This document shows positions 31,564 through 41,376 of a stretch of 64,000 nucleotides of DNA, in pieces (position 1 is the stretch's first letter; each line of letters begins with the position of its first letter). The stretch lies in the NCBI RefSeq assembly GCF_964340835.1, contig NZ_OZ204251.1, one strand, 5' to 3'. The translations under genes were made by a program, and so were the position numbers. The stretch is from Bombilactobacillus bombi (GTDB lineage: Bacteria > Bacillota > Bacilli > Lactobacillales > Lactobacillaceae). Under the pieces are notes generated by a model. That model did no database searches. It was not told the origin of the DNA and saw only the letters and a program-made list of their open reading frames with translations.

Positions 31564-32514
31564 ATGATACAATCGAAAAATCAAAAGAAAATTGAACAAG
31601 CTTTAAAAATTAGTCGTCTATATTATATTGATGAAATGAGTCAATCTGATATTGCCAAAAAATTGCAAATTTCTCGGCCAACTATTTCAAGGTTACTGCA
31701 GTTTGCTAAAGAAAATAATATTGTTGAAGTAAAAATTCACGATCCCTTTCAAAATGTTGAATCTATTAGAAAACAGTTGCAAGCAAAATATCATCTGAAA
31801 GATGCAATCATCGGAACCCAAACAAATACTAATGAAAATAATATTTTAAAATATCTAGGACAACAAACTGCCGATTATTTAGATAAAATTATTCGTGATA
31901 ATGATATTATTGGAATTAGCTGGGGGAAGACTATGGAGGCAATAGCTAATAGCTTAAATGATAATTTTCATAAAAATATAGAAATTGTCCAACTAAAAGG
32001 TAGCGTAACTAATTCTCAGGAAAGTAATTATTCTAGTGATATCACTCAAAAATTCAGTCGTGCCTTTCATACTCAAGCTGAAATTTTACCATTACCAGTT
32101 ATTTTTGATGATGTTACTACCAAAAACTTAGTTGTTAAAGATCGATTTATTAATAATGTTTTAGAAAAGGGATTTAATTCTAACATTGCTATCTATACAG
32201 TTGGGACGACTTTACCCACGGCCATGCTTTTTCGACTCGGATATTTAGACAAAGAAAAAATAGATCATATAAAAAAAGTTGCTGTAGGTGATATTCTTTC
32301 AAGATTTATTACAGATGATGGGATGATTGCAGATAAAGAATTAGATAGTCGAACTGTAAGTATTCCCTTAGATAATTTAAAACATAAAAAATATTCGATT
32401 TTAATAGCAGGTGGAAGAAAAAAGTTAGCTTCTATTCATGCAGCTTTAATGGGGGGATATCCGAACGTCTTGATTACTGATTTGATTACGGCTAAAGATT
32501 TATTAAATCAGTAA
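31564..32514 (+). CDS. deoR: DeoR-type (SorC family) regulator of deoxyribonucleoside use
   Basis: 316 residues. The N-terminal helix-turn-helix reads YYIDEMSQSDIAKKLQISRP and TISRLLQFAKENNIVEVKI. The sugar-binding domain has GISWGKTMEAIANSL and ends RKKLASIHAALMGGYPNVLI. SorC/DeoR repressors of Bacillus are released by deoxyribose 5-phosphate, the product of DeoB, so the operon is induced by its own pathway intermediate. ATG 31564 is chosen because GAGG is eight bases before it; the ATG at 31558 is too close. Divergent from deoC across an ATTGAA-TTCAAT palindrome. Confidence 0.88.
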   Translation: MIQSKNQKKIEQALKISRLYYIDEMSQSDIAKKLQISRPTISRLLQFAKENNIVEVKIHDPFQNVESIRKQLQAKYHLKDAIIGTQTNTNENNILKYLGQQTADYLDKIIRDNDIIGISWGKTMEAIANSLNDNFHKNIEIVQLKGSVTNSQESNYSSDITQKFSRAFHTQAEILPLPVIFDDVTTKNLVVKDRFINNVLEKGFNSNIAIYTVGTTLPTAMLFRLGYLDKEKIDHIKKVAVGDILSRFITDDGMIADKELDSRTVSIPLDNLKHKKYSILIAGGRKKLASIHAALMGGYPNVLITDLITAKDLLNQ

Positions 32515-32517
32515 TTA

Positions 32518-32562
32518 AAAAATCCGCTTTAGACTAAATTTGAAAGTCTAAAGCGGATTTTT
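32518..32562. terminator. Bidirectional terminator deoR/pepN
   Basis: Perfect 18-bp stem aaaaatccgctttagact / agtctaaagcggattttt with a 9-nt loop, between convergent genes. Confidence 0.93.
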
Positions 32563-32565
32563 ATC

Positions 32566-35091
32566 TTAAGCAATCATAGCTGCAATTGCCTTGTTGACAG
32601 CTGCTTGTTCGTGTTCAATTAATTGAACACGCCCTTTAATAACTGCCATATCCATTTTTATTTCCCGAGTTAATCCAGGTGTATTAAGTTTTGGTTCAAA
32701 GAAAGCTTTAAATTCTTCTAAACGTGTTGGTGTCCGAAATACTTTACTTATTACTGTAATATAAGTAATAAATTCCATATCGCCACCAACGGTTTTTTCA
32801 AGCCAAGACCAATCATTGCGCAACCAATCCCAAGCCATTTGTTCACCGTGAGCATTATTTAAGACACCTGCAAACCAAGCTCGTAAATCTTGTGGCTTAA
32901 TAATCTCAGAATTTTCAAAAGCTGCAACAATTTGCTGTAATAAATTTTTATCAGGAGTTTTGGTTAATGCTGCACAAATGTCGGCTTTATAGCTAGCATC
33001 AGCACTTTGTTGGTACTCTTTTAATAATTGTGTAAACAATTGTGGTGTACTAAAGTTTTGAACTTCATTTTTTAAGACATAAAGTCGAATATCGGCTGCC
33101 AATTTAGAAAGATTCTGCGCAAATTTTTCAAATAATTGGTGGGCAGCTTGTATTGAATTTTTATTTTGGGCGTAAATTGAAGCATTTAAAATATATGGTC
33201 GAGTTAATTGATCATCATTAGACTCACCTTGACGCGATTGCCAACCCAAACGTTCAATCTGTGGTGCACTTAATTGGTTAGTGAAAGTACGCAAATTTTG
33301 TTCAGATTGCGAATCAGGCTGCACAAAGTCTTTCAAGTTGTTAATAATACGATATAAAATATCATTTACGATATGAGATTTGCTTTGAGCAAATTTAGAT
33401 AATAAAGGCACTAAATCTGCATACGAAATGGTTTGACTTTGTGCTAAAAACAATAAATCCTGCAAGAGTTGCAATTGCGAAATTGCATTAAGAGATTGTA
33501 CGTTATCTAAAATATCTGTTAATAAAGTTTGATCATATTGCACAATAAAATGTGATTCATTCCCATCGTTCAAACGCAACGGCTGTCCTGTTGCTTGGCG
33601 CAACTGTTGATAATTGCCTAATTTAATACTTTGCTCGGTCATAATTTGAGGAGCTGTAAAATTAGCCTTTAACGGAATAGCCCATTGACGTCCAGTTTCT
33701 TGTCCATCACCAATAAAGAACTGCTGTTGATGCAATTGTAAATCACCATCAACCACACTGGCTTTAACTACAGGATATCCTGGTTGTTCCAACCAAGTAT
33801 TCATAATTTTACTGATATCAATTCCCGAAGCTTTACTTAAGGCTGACCATAAATCTGCTCCGGTTGCATTATGATATTGATGTGCTGCAAAATATGATTT
33901 TAATCCTTGGCGTAAGGCGTCATCACCAATTAACGCCCTGACCATGACTAACATCCGCGCACCTTTAGCATAGACAATAGCCGAATCAAAAATTGAATCG
34001 ATATCTGCAGGATGTTCCACTTGAACATGTACAGACTGAACACCATCAACAGCATCACGTTGTAATGCCATAGGTGCTTCAGCTGTTTGGAAAGTTTCCC
34101 AAATATGCCACTCTGGTTCTAGAGCATCAATTGCAACATATTCCATCATATTGGCAAAACTTTCATTTAACCATAAATCGTCCCACCATTGCATGGTTAC
34201 CAAATCACCAAACCATTGGTGAGCTAACTCATGTGCAATGACAGTAGCAATATCGCTCTTTAATTCCAAAGAAGCGTTGTCTGGATCTAACATTAAATAA
34301 GCTTCCCGATAAGTGACCAATCCCCAATTTTCCATTGCTCCTGCTGAAAAATCAGGTAATGCTAATTGATAAGAATGCGGTAATGGATATGGTGTTTGAT
34401 AAAAATCTTCATAAAATTCAATTGAGCGCTTGGCAATATCTAACGCAAAGTCTAACTCCTTAGCTTGATGAGCTTTAGTTGCAAAAACACCAATTTCCAC
34501 GCCACTCTTGGTTTGAGTTAGCTTACTTTGTAATTCACCAAAAGCAAAAGCTACCAGATAAGTTGACATGCGCACTGTCGATTCAAAATAGTGAACACTC
34601 TTTTCAATCTTTACCTCAGGCATATTGCTAATTACTGTCTCTCCTGGTTGTTCATCAAATTTAATCGCCAATGTAAAGGTAGCTTTGGCAGCTGGTTCAT
34701 CAATGCAAGGAAAAGCCTGACGGGCAGCAGTAGTTTCGAATTGAGTACCAATAATCTGCTTTTGCACACCATCAACTTGATAGTATGAAGGGTAAATTCC
34801 CATCATTGAATCAGTTAAAGGAGCTGTATAGTCAATTGTTAACTTAACTGCTCCAACTTCATGTAGAGAAAACTGGAACACTTCATTATCATCATCTATT
34901 GTGAAATTAATCTCTTGATTATTAACTCGAACTTGCTTAATTTGTAAATACTTTTGATTGATAGCAATCTTATTATCTAAAGCTTCTCCTGTAATTACAG
35001 TCTGTCCAGTAATTGTTTTAGTTGTACGATTGATATCTAAATAAATGTCATAATGCTCAGGTCGAAACGAATCGAGTAATCTTTTTGTCAC
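32566..35091 (-). CDS. pepN: Aminopeptidase N
   Basis: M1-family zinc aminopeptidase, 841 residues, the standard length for lactobacillus PepN. The substrate-recognition motif GAMENWG is near 251-257, and the zinc site HELAH at 287-291 has the third ligand in NESFANMMEY. Residues near the C-terminus form the ERAP-like helical domain. The start is the GTG at 35091: GGAG lies nine bases before it, and the aligned beginning VTKRLLDSFRPEHYDIYLD matches PepN; an upstream TTG overlaps the ribosome binding site. Cytoplasmic; it trims peptides from casein or similar and supplies amino acids. Single gene with its own terminator. Confidence 0.95.
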   Translation of the reverse strand: MTKRLLDSFRPEHYDIYLDINRTTKTITGQTVITGEALDNKIAINQKYLQIKQVRVNNQEINFTIDDDNEVFQFSLHEVGAVKLTIDYTAPLTDSMMGIYPSYYQVDGVQKQIIGTQFETTAARQAFPCIDEPAAKATFTLAIKFDEQPGETVISNMPEVKIEKSVHYFESTVRMSTYLVAFAFGELQSKLTQTKSGVEIGVFATKAHQAKELDFALDIAKRSIEFYEDFYQTPYPLPHSYQLALPDFSAGAMENWGLVTYREAYLMLDPDNASLELKSDIATVIAHELAHQWFGDLVTMQWWDDLWLNESFANMMEYVAIDALEPEWHIWETFQTAEAPMALQRDAVDGVQSVHVQVEHPADIDSIFDSAIVYAKGARMLVMVRALIGDDALRQGLKSYFAAHQYHNATGADLWSALSKASGIDISKIMNTWLEQPGYPVVKASVVDGDLQLHQQQFFIGDGQETGRQWAIPLKANFTAPQIMTEQSIKLGNYQQLRQATGQPLRLNDGNESHFIVQYDQTLLTDILDNVQSLNAISQLQLLQDLLFLAQSQTISYADLVPLLSKFAQSKSHIVNDILYRIINNLKDFVQPDSQSEQNLRTFTNQLSAPQIERLGWQSRQGESNDDQLTRPYILNASIYAQNKNSIQAAHQLFEKFAQNLSKLAADIRLYVLKNEVQNFSTPQLFTQLLKEYQQSADASYKADICAALTKTPDKNLLQQIVAAFENSEIIKPQDLRAWFAGVLNNAHGEQMAWDWLRNDWSWLEKTVGGDMEFITYITVISKVFRTPTRLEEFKAFFEPKLNTPGLTREIKMDMAVIKGRVQLIEHEQAAVNKAIAAMIA

Positions 35092-35239
35092 AATATAAAT
35101 CTCCTTCAATTACATAGTTACATTTATTAAATAGCTTTTAATCTCATTAGTCAAACTAAACCTCTTTCTCATTAACTAATGCTAAATAATATTAACATAT
35201 TATATTCTTGGAAATTTAAAATTAAAGTCTATACATAAT

Positions 35240-36190
35240 TTAATCTAAAACTGCAATCAATCGTCCTGAAACTTCGCCAGCTCTTAATTGGTCAAGACCT
35301 TGATCAATATTTAAAAAATCTATAGTATTTAAAGTAGGATGTAAATTATTATTATTGAAATATTGATAAACCTTTTCAATATCTTTAACAGTACCACCAT
35401 TATTGCCTAGTAATTTCAATCTTCTAGTGGTTAAATCTGCAGTACTAATGTCAGCATGCAATTTTCCCATTCCTACTACTACAACTGTACCATCATCTCT
35501 AACAGCTTTTATTGCATTTGCTGTTGTAGTTCCAAATCCAGCAAAATCAACAATTAAATCTGGTTTTTCAGGTTTCATTTCCAAAACATCTTTATATACC
35601 TTATTAATACCCAACTGTCTAGCAATTTTTTGGGCAGCTGGTTTTGGATCTGCAACTAACACATTACAGCCCTCAGCTATTGCCATGTTTGCTCCAAATT
35701 CTCCTAATCCTCCCAAACCAATAATGCCAACTTTCATATCTTTTTTAGCTTGTCCAACTTCAAAAATTGCGTGATGTGAAGTCATTCCTGCATCTGTCGC
35801 AGAAGCACCTTGAACAAATGAAACATTATCAGGAAGTTTAATAAGTTCAGTTGCTGGTATTCTTAATTTAGTAGAATAGGCGCCATTAATTCCGCCTCCA
35901 ATAGATACTTTCGTATCAGGATCTACAGGACAAACGCCAACGCGATCTCCTACTTTATAATTATTAACACCCTCACCAACCTCAGCAATAATTCCAGCAC
36001 ATTCGTGTCCTAAAATAACAGGCGCGTTAACTAAATCCATCCAACCTGGATCATCTAAAATCGTTACATCTGTATGACATAGTCCAGTTGCTTTTATATC
36101 TATAATTACTGATCCTGGCAAAATTTTAGGATCCTCAACTTCTGTTAATTTTAGTGGTTCATGAGTTTTATTAAAAATCCAAGCTCTCAT
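35240..36190 (-). CDS. Zinc-dependent alcohol dehydrogenase, MDR family
   Basis: 316-residue medium-chain dehydrogenase. The catalytic zinc site shows Cys in ATGLCHTDV and His-Glu in ILGHECAGIIAEVGEGV. The NAD-binding Rossmann loop is VGIIGLGGLGEFGANMA. The four-cysteine structural zinc loop is absent, in line with the short length. AAAGGAGG precedes the ATG. It is likely an NAD(P)-linked alcohol/aldehyde oxidoreductase; the exact substrate is unknown. It stands alone, with a terminator between it and the tautomerase upstream. Confidence 0.85.
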   Translation of the reverse strand: MRAWIFNKTHEPLKLTEVEDPKILPGSVIIDIKATGLCHTDVTILDDPGWMDLVNAPVILGHECAGIIAEVGEGVNNYKVGDRVGVCPVDPDTKVSIGGGINGAYSTKLRIPATELIKLPDNVSFVQGASATDAGMTSHHAIFEVGQAKKDMKVGIIGLGGLGEFGANMAIAEGCNVLVADPKPAAQKIARQLGINKVYKDVLEMKPEKPDLIVDFAGFGTTTANAIKAVRDDGTVVVVGMGKLHADISTADLTTRRLKLLGNNGGTVKDIEKVYQYFNNNNLHPTLNTIDFLNIDQGLDQLRAGEVSGRLIAVLD

Positions 36191-36302
36191 GGTATGTATC
36201 CTCCTTTATTTATAAGTGAATCATTTCACATATTAATTATAATATTTTTAACTTTTACAATCAATATTAATCATTATTACCAAATTACTATTTTTATTAA
36301 AA

Positions 36303-36344
36303 AATACCGGCTACACAGTTTATAATAACTGCGCAACCGGTATT
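36303..36344 (-). terminator. Terminator after tautomerase copy 1
   Basis: Stem aataccgg / ccggtatt with inner cagtt-tataat-aactg, followed on the minus strand by six T. Confidence 0.8.
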
Positions 36345-36353
36345 AATTTAAAA

Positions 36354-36542
36354 CTACTTTTCATCTGATTTTAAGATGCCGCCTTCAGCATAGTGATTTT
36401 TTTGCATTTCACTAAGGACAATATGAATATATTCTTTAGGTGCTCCTATATTTTTGCTGATAGCATCTGTCACATCTTGTACCATTTGTTTTAATTGTTC
36501 TGGTGAACGTCCTTCAACTAACTCAATATGAACTATTGGCAT
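36354..36542 (-). CDS. 4-oxalocrotonate tautomerase-like protein, copy 1
   Basis: 62-residue tautomerase-superfamily protein (MPIVHIELVEGRSPEQLKQM, then EYIHIVLSEMQKNHYAEGGI). The catalytic proline becomes N-terminal after Met removal; the two positive residues of the active site are Arg in EGR and a later Lys/Arg. It is nearly identical to the copy at 37248, though its surroundings have diverged, so the protein is probably under selection. Upstream of it lies a decayed pepT end, showing that it arose by tandem duplication. Physiological substrate unknown. Confidence 0.85.
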   Translation of the reverse strand: MPIVHIELVEGRSPEQLKQMVQDVTDAISKNIGAPKEYIHIVLSEMQKNHYAEGGILKSDEK

Positions 36543-36840
36543 AATTATTCTCCCTTAACTATTAATTCAATAATTTCTATAACAACATCAATTGCCTTTT
36601 CTTGGATACGTACCCAAAGCAACCATACATATTTCGTAACTCGAAAAATACCAGAAGTAGAAAGGCCTATAAAAATAATAAACCATATATTTCACTCTAC
36701 ACTTTCTATTGAGTTTGAACTATTGAATTGCTCTTACTTTTTTAGTACGCTTTCCAACACATTGATGGCTATTCCATTATCTCACAAATATTATAGCACT
36801 AAACAAAAACTTTTACTTGTATTAGCCCATACTTTCTAAT
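36543..36840 (-). pseudogene. Degenerate 3' end of a duplicated pepT
   Basis: The minus-strand sequence matches the last roughly 100 codons of pepT at 37439-37750. Its start (attctcccttaact.ttaat) is almost unchanged, and later parts carry many indels and stops. It sits upstream of tautomerase copy 1 exactly as pepT sits upstream of copy 2. The 36841-37172 stretch behind it is AT-rich without features. Confidence 0.7.
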
Positions 36841-37172
36841 GTTAGTTGAGATAGAAATTGTTTAATTAATTAGCAAATTTTAAAAACCTTCAGTTGTTAA
36901 AAAAATAAATTACTACTAGTAAAAAGACATTTATAAATCACAATAATTAAAATGACAATTTCACAATATAATATCTTTTAAATTAAATTTAGAAATAATG
37001 TAACAGAATATTCATTATTAAACTTGATTTCTGAAAATAATATTATCAAAAATTTACCTATTACCTATAAAACATAATTTTGATAATAAAAGATAGTTAG
37101 AACATTTAATTTAACTGATATAGTTTTATTAACACTTATTTAATAATTAAAGATATATTATTTAAAATAAAA

Positions 37173-37196
37173 CCAGCTAAATAATCACCTAGCTGG
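37173..37196 (-). terminator. Terminator of pepT-tautomerase copy 2
   Basis: Stem ccagcta / tagctgg, followed on the minus strand by TTTTATTTT. Confidence 0.75.
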
Positions 37197-37247
37197 CAAA
37201 GAAAATTCTTGATTAATAACGTTTAATATAAATCCCATACTTTAAAA

Positions 37248-37436
37248 CTATTTTTCATCTGATTTTAAGATGCCGCCTTCAGCATAATGATTCTTTTGCA
37301 TTTCACTAAGAACAACATGAACATGTTCTTTAGGTGCTCCCGTATTTTTGCTGATAGCTTCTGTAACATCTTGTACCATTTGTTTTAATTGCTCGGGTGA
37401 GCGTCCTTCAATTAATTCAATATGAACTAGTGGCAT
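37248..37436 (-). CDS. 4-oxalocrotonate tautomerase-like protein, copy 2
   Basis: 62 residues, with Pro after the initiator Met (MPLVHIELIEGRSPEQLKQM). It differs from copy 1 at only eight positions (V/L, V/I, D/E, I/T, Y/H, I/V and similar). It starts 2 bp after pepT with GGGAGAAT as ribosome binding site, so it is translated with it. Such short 4-OT homologs are common beside peptidase genes in lactobacilli, and their substrate is unknown. Confidence 0.87.
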   Translation of the reverse strand: MPLVHIELIEGRSPEQLKQMVQDVTEAISKNTGAPKEHVHVVLSEMQKNHYAEGGILKSDEK

Positions 37437-37438
37437 AA

Positions 37439-38677
37439 TTATTCTCCCTTAACTGTTAATTTAATAATTTCTATAACAACATCGATTGCTTTTTCCATAA
37501 CTTGCTCAGATACGTACTCAAAACGTCCATGCATATTTTCGGGACCCGCAAAAATATTCGGCGTTGGTAAGCCCATAAAAGAAATAATAGAACCATCTGT
37601 ACCACCGCGTACTGCTTCTTCTTGAGGTTTAATTCCGACATTAATCATTGCTTTTTCCGCACGCTTTACGACATCTTGATGATTTTTCATTATCTCATAC
37701 ATATTATAATACTGATCAAAAACTTTTGCTTGTACTGTATTAGCACCATATTTTTCATTTAATTGAGCTACAATTTGTTTAATGAGCTGTTTGCGTTCTT
37801 CTAAACCTTCCCGTTCAAAATCACGAATAATGTAAGCCATATCGGCATGATCAACACTACCAGTAAAATCAGTTAACAAGAAAAATCCTTCCCGACCAGC
37901 AGTTTTTTCTGGAACTTCTTGTGCTGGCAGAGCTTGTTGCAATTCCATTCCAATTAAAGTTGCATTAACCATAATATTTTTGGCTTCACTTGGGTGTACA
38001 TCTTTGCCAGTGATATGAATTTTAGCAGCCGCAGCATTAAAAGTTTCAAATTCTAGCTGTCCCTGTGCACCGCCATCAACAGTATAAGCAAAATCAGCCC
38101 CAAAAGCTGGCACATCAAATCTTTTTGCACCTTGACCAATTTCTTCATCTGGTCCTAGACCAATCCGCACTTTACCATGTTTAATCTCGGGATGATTAAT
38201 TAAATATTCCATTGCCGTAATAATTTCACTTACGCCGGCCTTATCATCGGCTCCTAATAAGGTAGAGCCATCCGTTGTAATTAAAGTATGTCCTGCATAA
38301 TTTTTTAAACTGGGAAATACTTCTGGATCTAATTGGTATTTGCCCTTTGGGTCCAATTTAATAATACTTTGGCCATCATAATGAGAAATTTCTTGAGGAT
38401 TTACTCCTTCAGAATTAAAATCCGCTGTATCTACATGTCCTAAAAAGCCAACTACTGGAACTTCTTGTTCTAGATTGGCAGGCAAAGTAGCTGTTAAATA
38501 AGCTGTTGTAGGATTATATTCCACTTCACTCAAACCAATATGTTCTAATTCGGTTTTTAATTTTAACAAAAAGTCAACTTGACGTTGCGTGGAAGGAACA
38601 GTAGTTGAATTTTCATCCGAGCGTGTATTCTGTTTCACATAACTTAAAAAACGCGGTACTAATTTTTCATATTTCAT
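37439..38677 (-). CDS. pepT: Tripeptidase T
   Basis: M20-family dizinc aminotripeptidase, 412 residues. The zinc/catalytic motif GFLGHVDTADF (near 82) and the GLGPDEEIGQGAKRF catalytic Glu (near 175) are present, along with VNATLIGME and the GGTDGSIISFMGLPTPNIFA C-terminal ligand region. ATG 38677 follows AAGGAG eight bases upstream. Cytoplasmic; removes the N-terminal residue from tripeptides. It follows nif3 by 12-15 bp and precedes the tautomerase by 2 bp. Its 3' part was duplicated downstream and decayed. Confidence 0.95.
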   Translation of the reverse strand: MKYEKLVPRFLSYVKQNTRSDENSTTVPSTQRQVDFLLKLKTELEHIGLSEVEYNPTTAYLTATLPANLEQEVPVVGFLGHVDTADFNSEGVNPQEISHYDGQSIIKLDPKGKYQLDPEVFPSLKNYAGHTLITTDGSTLLGADDKAGVSEIITAMEYLINHPEIKHGKVRIGLGPDEEIGQGAKRFDVPAFGADFAYTVDGGAQGQLEFETFNAAAAKIHITGKDVHPSEAKNIMVNATLIGMELQQALPAQEVPEKTAGREGFFLLTDFTGSVDHADMAYIIRDFEREGLEERKQLIKQIVAQLNEKYGANTVQAKVFDQYYNMYEIMKNHQDVVKRAEKAMINVGIKPQEEAVRGGTDGSIISFMGLPTPNIFAGPENMHGRFEYVSEQVMEKAIDVVIEIIKLTVKGE

Positions 38678-38691
38678 CAAATTAACTCCTT

Positions 38692-39486
38692 TTAGATAAA
38701 TTTAAAAGGTTCTGTATTACTTTGCGATGCCAAAACTGTCAAGTTCCAATTATTAGCTTGTGACCACTGTTCTAACAAAGATTTAGTTTCAGCAATGAAA
38801 ATCGCTTCAATATGATGGCCCGGGTCAATCACATTTAAATTAGCAGCCAACATATCGTGAGCTGTATGATAGTACACATCTCCAGTAATTAAAACATCTA
38901 AACCATTAGCTAAGGCTTGTGGATAAAACTTACCGCCATCACCACCAATAATTCCGATTTTTTGAACTAACATTTGCGGGTTATTGCTGATTAAACGCAG
39001 ACCAGTTAAAGCGAATTGCTGTTTTACCTTATTTGCTAATTCTAGCACGGATATTGCTTGTGATAAAGTCCCCCATCGCCCCAATGGTATTTTGTCTTGA
39101 TCCAAACAAAATGTTTGTACTTGTTGCAATTGTAATTGCTGAGCCAGCCAATCATTCATCCCCTTGACAGCTTTGTCCATATTTGTATGTGCCGCATAGA
39201 CTGTAATTTGGTGGCTCAACAAATCTGCGTACATTTGATTTTGCGGATTAGTCGTATCTAAGTTATGTGCAGGATGAAACATAACTGGGTGATGAGCAAA
39301 AATAAAGTCAACCTTTTGCTCAATGGCTTCTTGAACAACTTCTGGGCGAACATCTAAAGTTGTCATTACCCGCCGAACCGGTTGATTTAAGTTTCCGAGC
39401 TGTAATCCAGTTGGATCATGTTGCATTTTCAAAGACAATGGTGCGTACTCTTCAATTTTTTGGACTAATTCATAACCATTAGGCAT
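38692..39486 (-). CDS. Nif3/YqfO family dinuclear metal protein
   Basis: 264 residues, the short form without the PII-like insert (about 370 residues). Metal-binding motifs are FIFAHHPVMFHPAHNL near 63, DVLITGDVYYHTAHDM near 190 and NVIDPGHHIEAIF near 215. Often annotated as GTP cyclohydrolase I type 2; the in vivo reaction is not established. Overlaps trmK by 8 bp, an arrangement conserved in Firmicutes. Confidence 0.88.
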   Translation of the reverse strand: MPNGYELVQKIEEYAPLSLKMQHDPTGLQLGNLNQPVRRVMTTLDVRPEVVQEAIEQKVDFIFAHHPVMFHPAHNLDTTNPQNQMYADLLSHQITVYAAHTNMDKAVKGMNDWLAQQLQLQQVQTFCLDQDKIPLGRWGTLSQAISVLELANKVKQQFALTGLRLISNNPQMLVQKIGIIGGDGGKFYPQALANGLDVLITGDVYYHTAHDMLAANLNVIDPGHHIEAIFIAETKSLLEQWSQANNWNLTVLASQSNTEPFKFI

Positions 39487-40171
39487 AGTTTAAAACCTCC
39501 TTGATTTGTTTGATACGTAATTTTGCAGCCACAATTTTTTGTGGTTGTGGTTGTCGAGCATTTTGTAAGTTATTAGCCATAAATTCAGCACGACGTAATT
39601 GTTCTTGCCATTTATGAATAAAAATTGGATCCCGCTTTTGCAATAATTGTGGACCAAACATAATTTGCTGTTTAGTTAAAGTAATTGGTGTTGCTAATTT
39701 TTGGGCATGAATAATTTCATAAATATGGCGTCCTTCCTGCACAATATTTTCCTGAACAATACTCCAGTTATGGTTATTTAACCACGAACGTACGCATGCT
39801 TCATCGTTATTTGGTTCCAAGATAAGTTGTGGAATATACTCTAATTGTTGTTGTCCCTGCTCTAAGATTTGAGCAATGAGTTGACCACCCATACCAGCAA
39901 TAACTGCTAAATCCACTCGATCATTAGCAGTCAAACCGGTTAGTCCATCTGCCAATCGGGTAGTTATTTGTTTTTGTAAATGAGCAGCCGCAATATCTTT
40001 TTGAGAAATATTGCGAGGACCGATACTTACTTCACTAGCAATGGCGCGCTGAATTTGCTGCTGCTGCACTAGATAAATTGGCACATAAGCATGATCCGAT
40101 CCAATATCAGCTAAACAATTTATTGGTGGCACCATTTCAATAATAGTTTGTAAACGTGGTGATAACTTCAA
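39479..40171 (-). CDS. trmK: tRNA (adenine22-N1)-methyltransferase
   Basis: SAM-dependent methyltransferase modifying A22 of tRNA, 230 residues. KLSPRLQTIIEMVPP begins the protein; motif I is CLADIGSDHAYVPIYL, followed by AGMGGQLIAQILEQG and LILEPNNDEACVRSWL. The start is a TTG at 40171 preceded by AGGGAG; an ATG at 40213 would add 14 residues not expected at the N-terminus. It follows rpoD by 65 bp and overlaps nif3, the usual neighbourhood in Bacillota. Confidence 0.9.
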   Translation of the reverse strand: MKLSPRLQTIIEMVPPINCLADIGSDHAYVPIYLVQQQQIQRAIASEVSIGPRNISQKDIAAAHLQKQITTRLADGLTGLTANDRVDLAVIAGMGGQLIAQILEQGQQQLEYIPQLILEPNNDEACVRSWLNNHNWSIVQENIVQEGRHIYEIIHAQKLATPITLTKQQIMFGPQLLQKRDPIFIHKWQEQLRRAEFMANNLQNARQPQPQKIVAAKLRIKQIKEVLNYA

Positions 40172-40236
40172 GGTTTCAATCTCCCTATGTATAGTAAAAA
40201 GAAGTTGAGGCATTTTTGTCTCAGCTTCCTCGTTGA

Positions 40237-41364
40237 CTATTCTAAAAAGTCTTTTAGTTGTTTAGAGCGCGACGGATGGCGTAATTTCCGCAAAGCTTTG
40301 GCTTCAATTTGGCGAATTCGTTCTCGTGTAACACCGAAAACTTTGCCCACTTCTTCCAAAGTGCGAGTGCGACCATCGTCAAGTCCAAAACGTAAGCGCA
40401 ACACATTTTCTTCTCGATCAGTTAAAGTATCTAAGACGCTTTCTAATTGTTCTTTTAATAATTCATAAGATGCATGATCTTCAGGGCTAGTAGCATCATC
40501 ATCTTCAATAAAATCTCCTAGATGCGAGTCATCCTCTTCTCCGATTGGTGTTTCCAAAGAGACTGGTTCTTGTGCAATCTTCAAAATATCTCTGACCTTA
40601 GGAGTCGGAATATCCATTTCTGCTCCAATTTCTTCTGGCGTTGGTTCACGACCTAAATCTTGCAGCAATTGGCGTTGAATCCTAATTAACTTATTAATCG
40701 TTTCTACCATATGCACAGGAATACGAATTGTTCGTGCTTGATCAGCAATTGCACGGGTAATGGCTTGACGAATCCACCAAGTAGCGTAAGTTGAAAATTT
40801 AAACCCTTTTTGGTAATCGAATTTTTCAACAGCTTTCATTAATCCCATATTACCTTCCTGGATTAAATCCAAGAAATGCATACCGCGACCAACATATCTT
40901 TTCGCAATCGAAACCACCAAACGTAAATTAGCTTCAGCTAATTGTTGCTTAGCTTCTTCGTCACCCTTTTCAATTCTTTGAGCCAATTCGACTTCTTGTT
41001 GGGCATTTAATAATGGTACTCGACCAATTTCTTTCAGATACATCCGTACAGGATCGTTCATCTTAACACCAGTAGGTGCTGACATGTCATTTAATTCACG
41101 ATGGTTGACTTCTTTTTGATTTTTTAAAGCTAGTTGACTAGGATCACCTTTTTTATCAACAACGCTCATTCCATGCTCTTGCAGATGATCAATCAAATCC
41201 TCAACTGAATTATTTTTCAAATCAAAAGGCTTAATAATTCTTTCTTCAACAACATCTTCAGGAATTTTTTTTTCTTGTTGAAATTCTTTCATTAAGGCTG
41301 TTGTCGCTTTGTCTAATTCCTTGCTGGATTTAATAACACTTTTTTTCTTTTTATTGGTCGCCAT
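40237..41364 (-). CDS. rpoD: RNA polymerase primary sigma factor
   Basis: Housekeeping sigma-A, 375 residues. Region 1.1 is basic and short. Region 1.2 has DPVRMYLKEIGRVPLLNAQQ, and region 2 has RLVVSIAKRYVGRGMHFLDL, GNMGLMKAVEKFDYQKGFKF and TYATWWIRQAITRAI. Region 4.2 is LEEVGKVFGVTRERIRQIEA near the C-terminus. ATG 41364 follows AAGGGGG. It is 12 bp downstream of dnaG, the standard macromolecular-synthesis operon in this phylum. Confidence 0.97.
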   Translation of the reverse strand: MATNKKKKSVIKSSKELDKATTALMKEFQQEKKIPEDVVEERIIKPFDLKNNSVEDLIDHLQEHGMSVVDKKGDPSQLALKNQKEVNHRELNDMSAPTGVKMNDPVRMYLKEIGRVPLLNAQQEVELAQRIEKGDEEAKQQLAEANLRLVVSIAKRYVGRGMHFLDLIQEGNMGLMKAVEKFDYQKGFKFSTYATWWIRQAITRAIADQARTIRIPVHMVETINKLIRIQRQLLQDLGREPTPEEIGAEMDIPTPKVRDILKIAQEPVSLETPIGEEDDSHLGDFIEDDDATSPEDHASYELLKEQLESVLDTLTDREENVLRLRFGLDDGRTRTLEEVGKVFGVTRERIRQIEAKALRKLRHPSRSKQLKDFLE

Positions 41365-41376
41365 CGCCAAGCCCCC

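Noticed and set aside
36528..36839. Plus-strand frame of about 100 codons
   Set aside because: It lies antisense to a decayed copy of pepT and shows no family signature; the frame is a by-product of the degenerate sequence.
37030..37170. Promoter or gene in the AT-rich stretch before the second tautomerase terminator
   Set aside because: Only AT-rich sequence; no convincing -35/-10 pair or coding frame.
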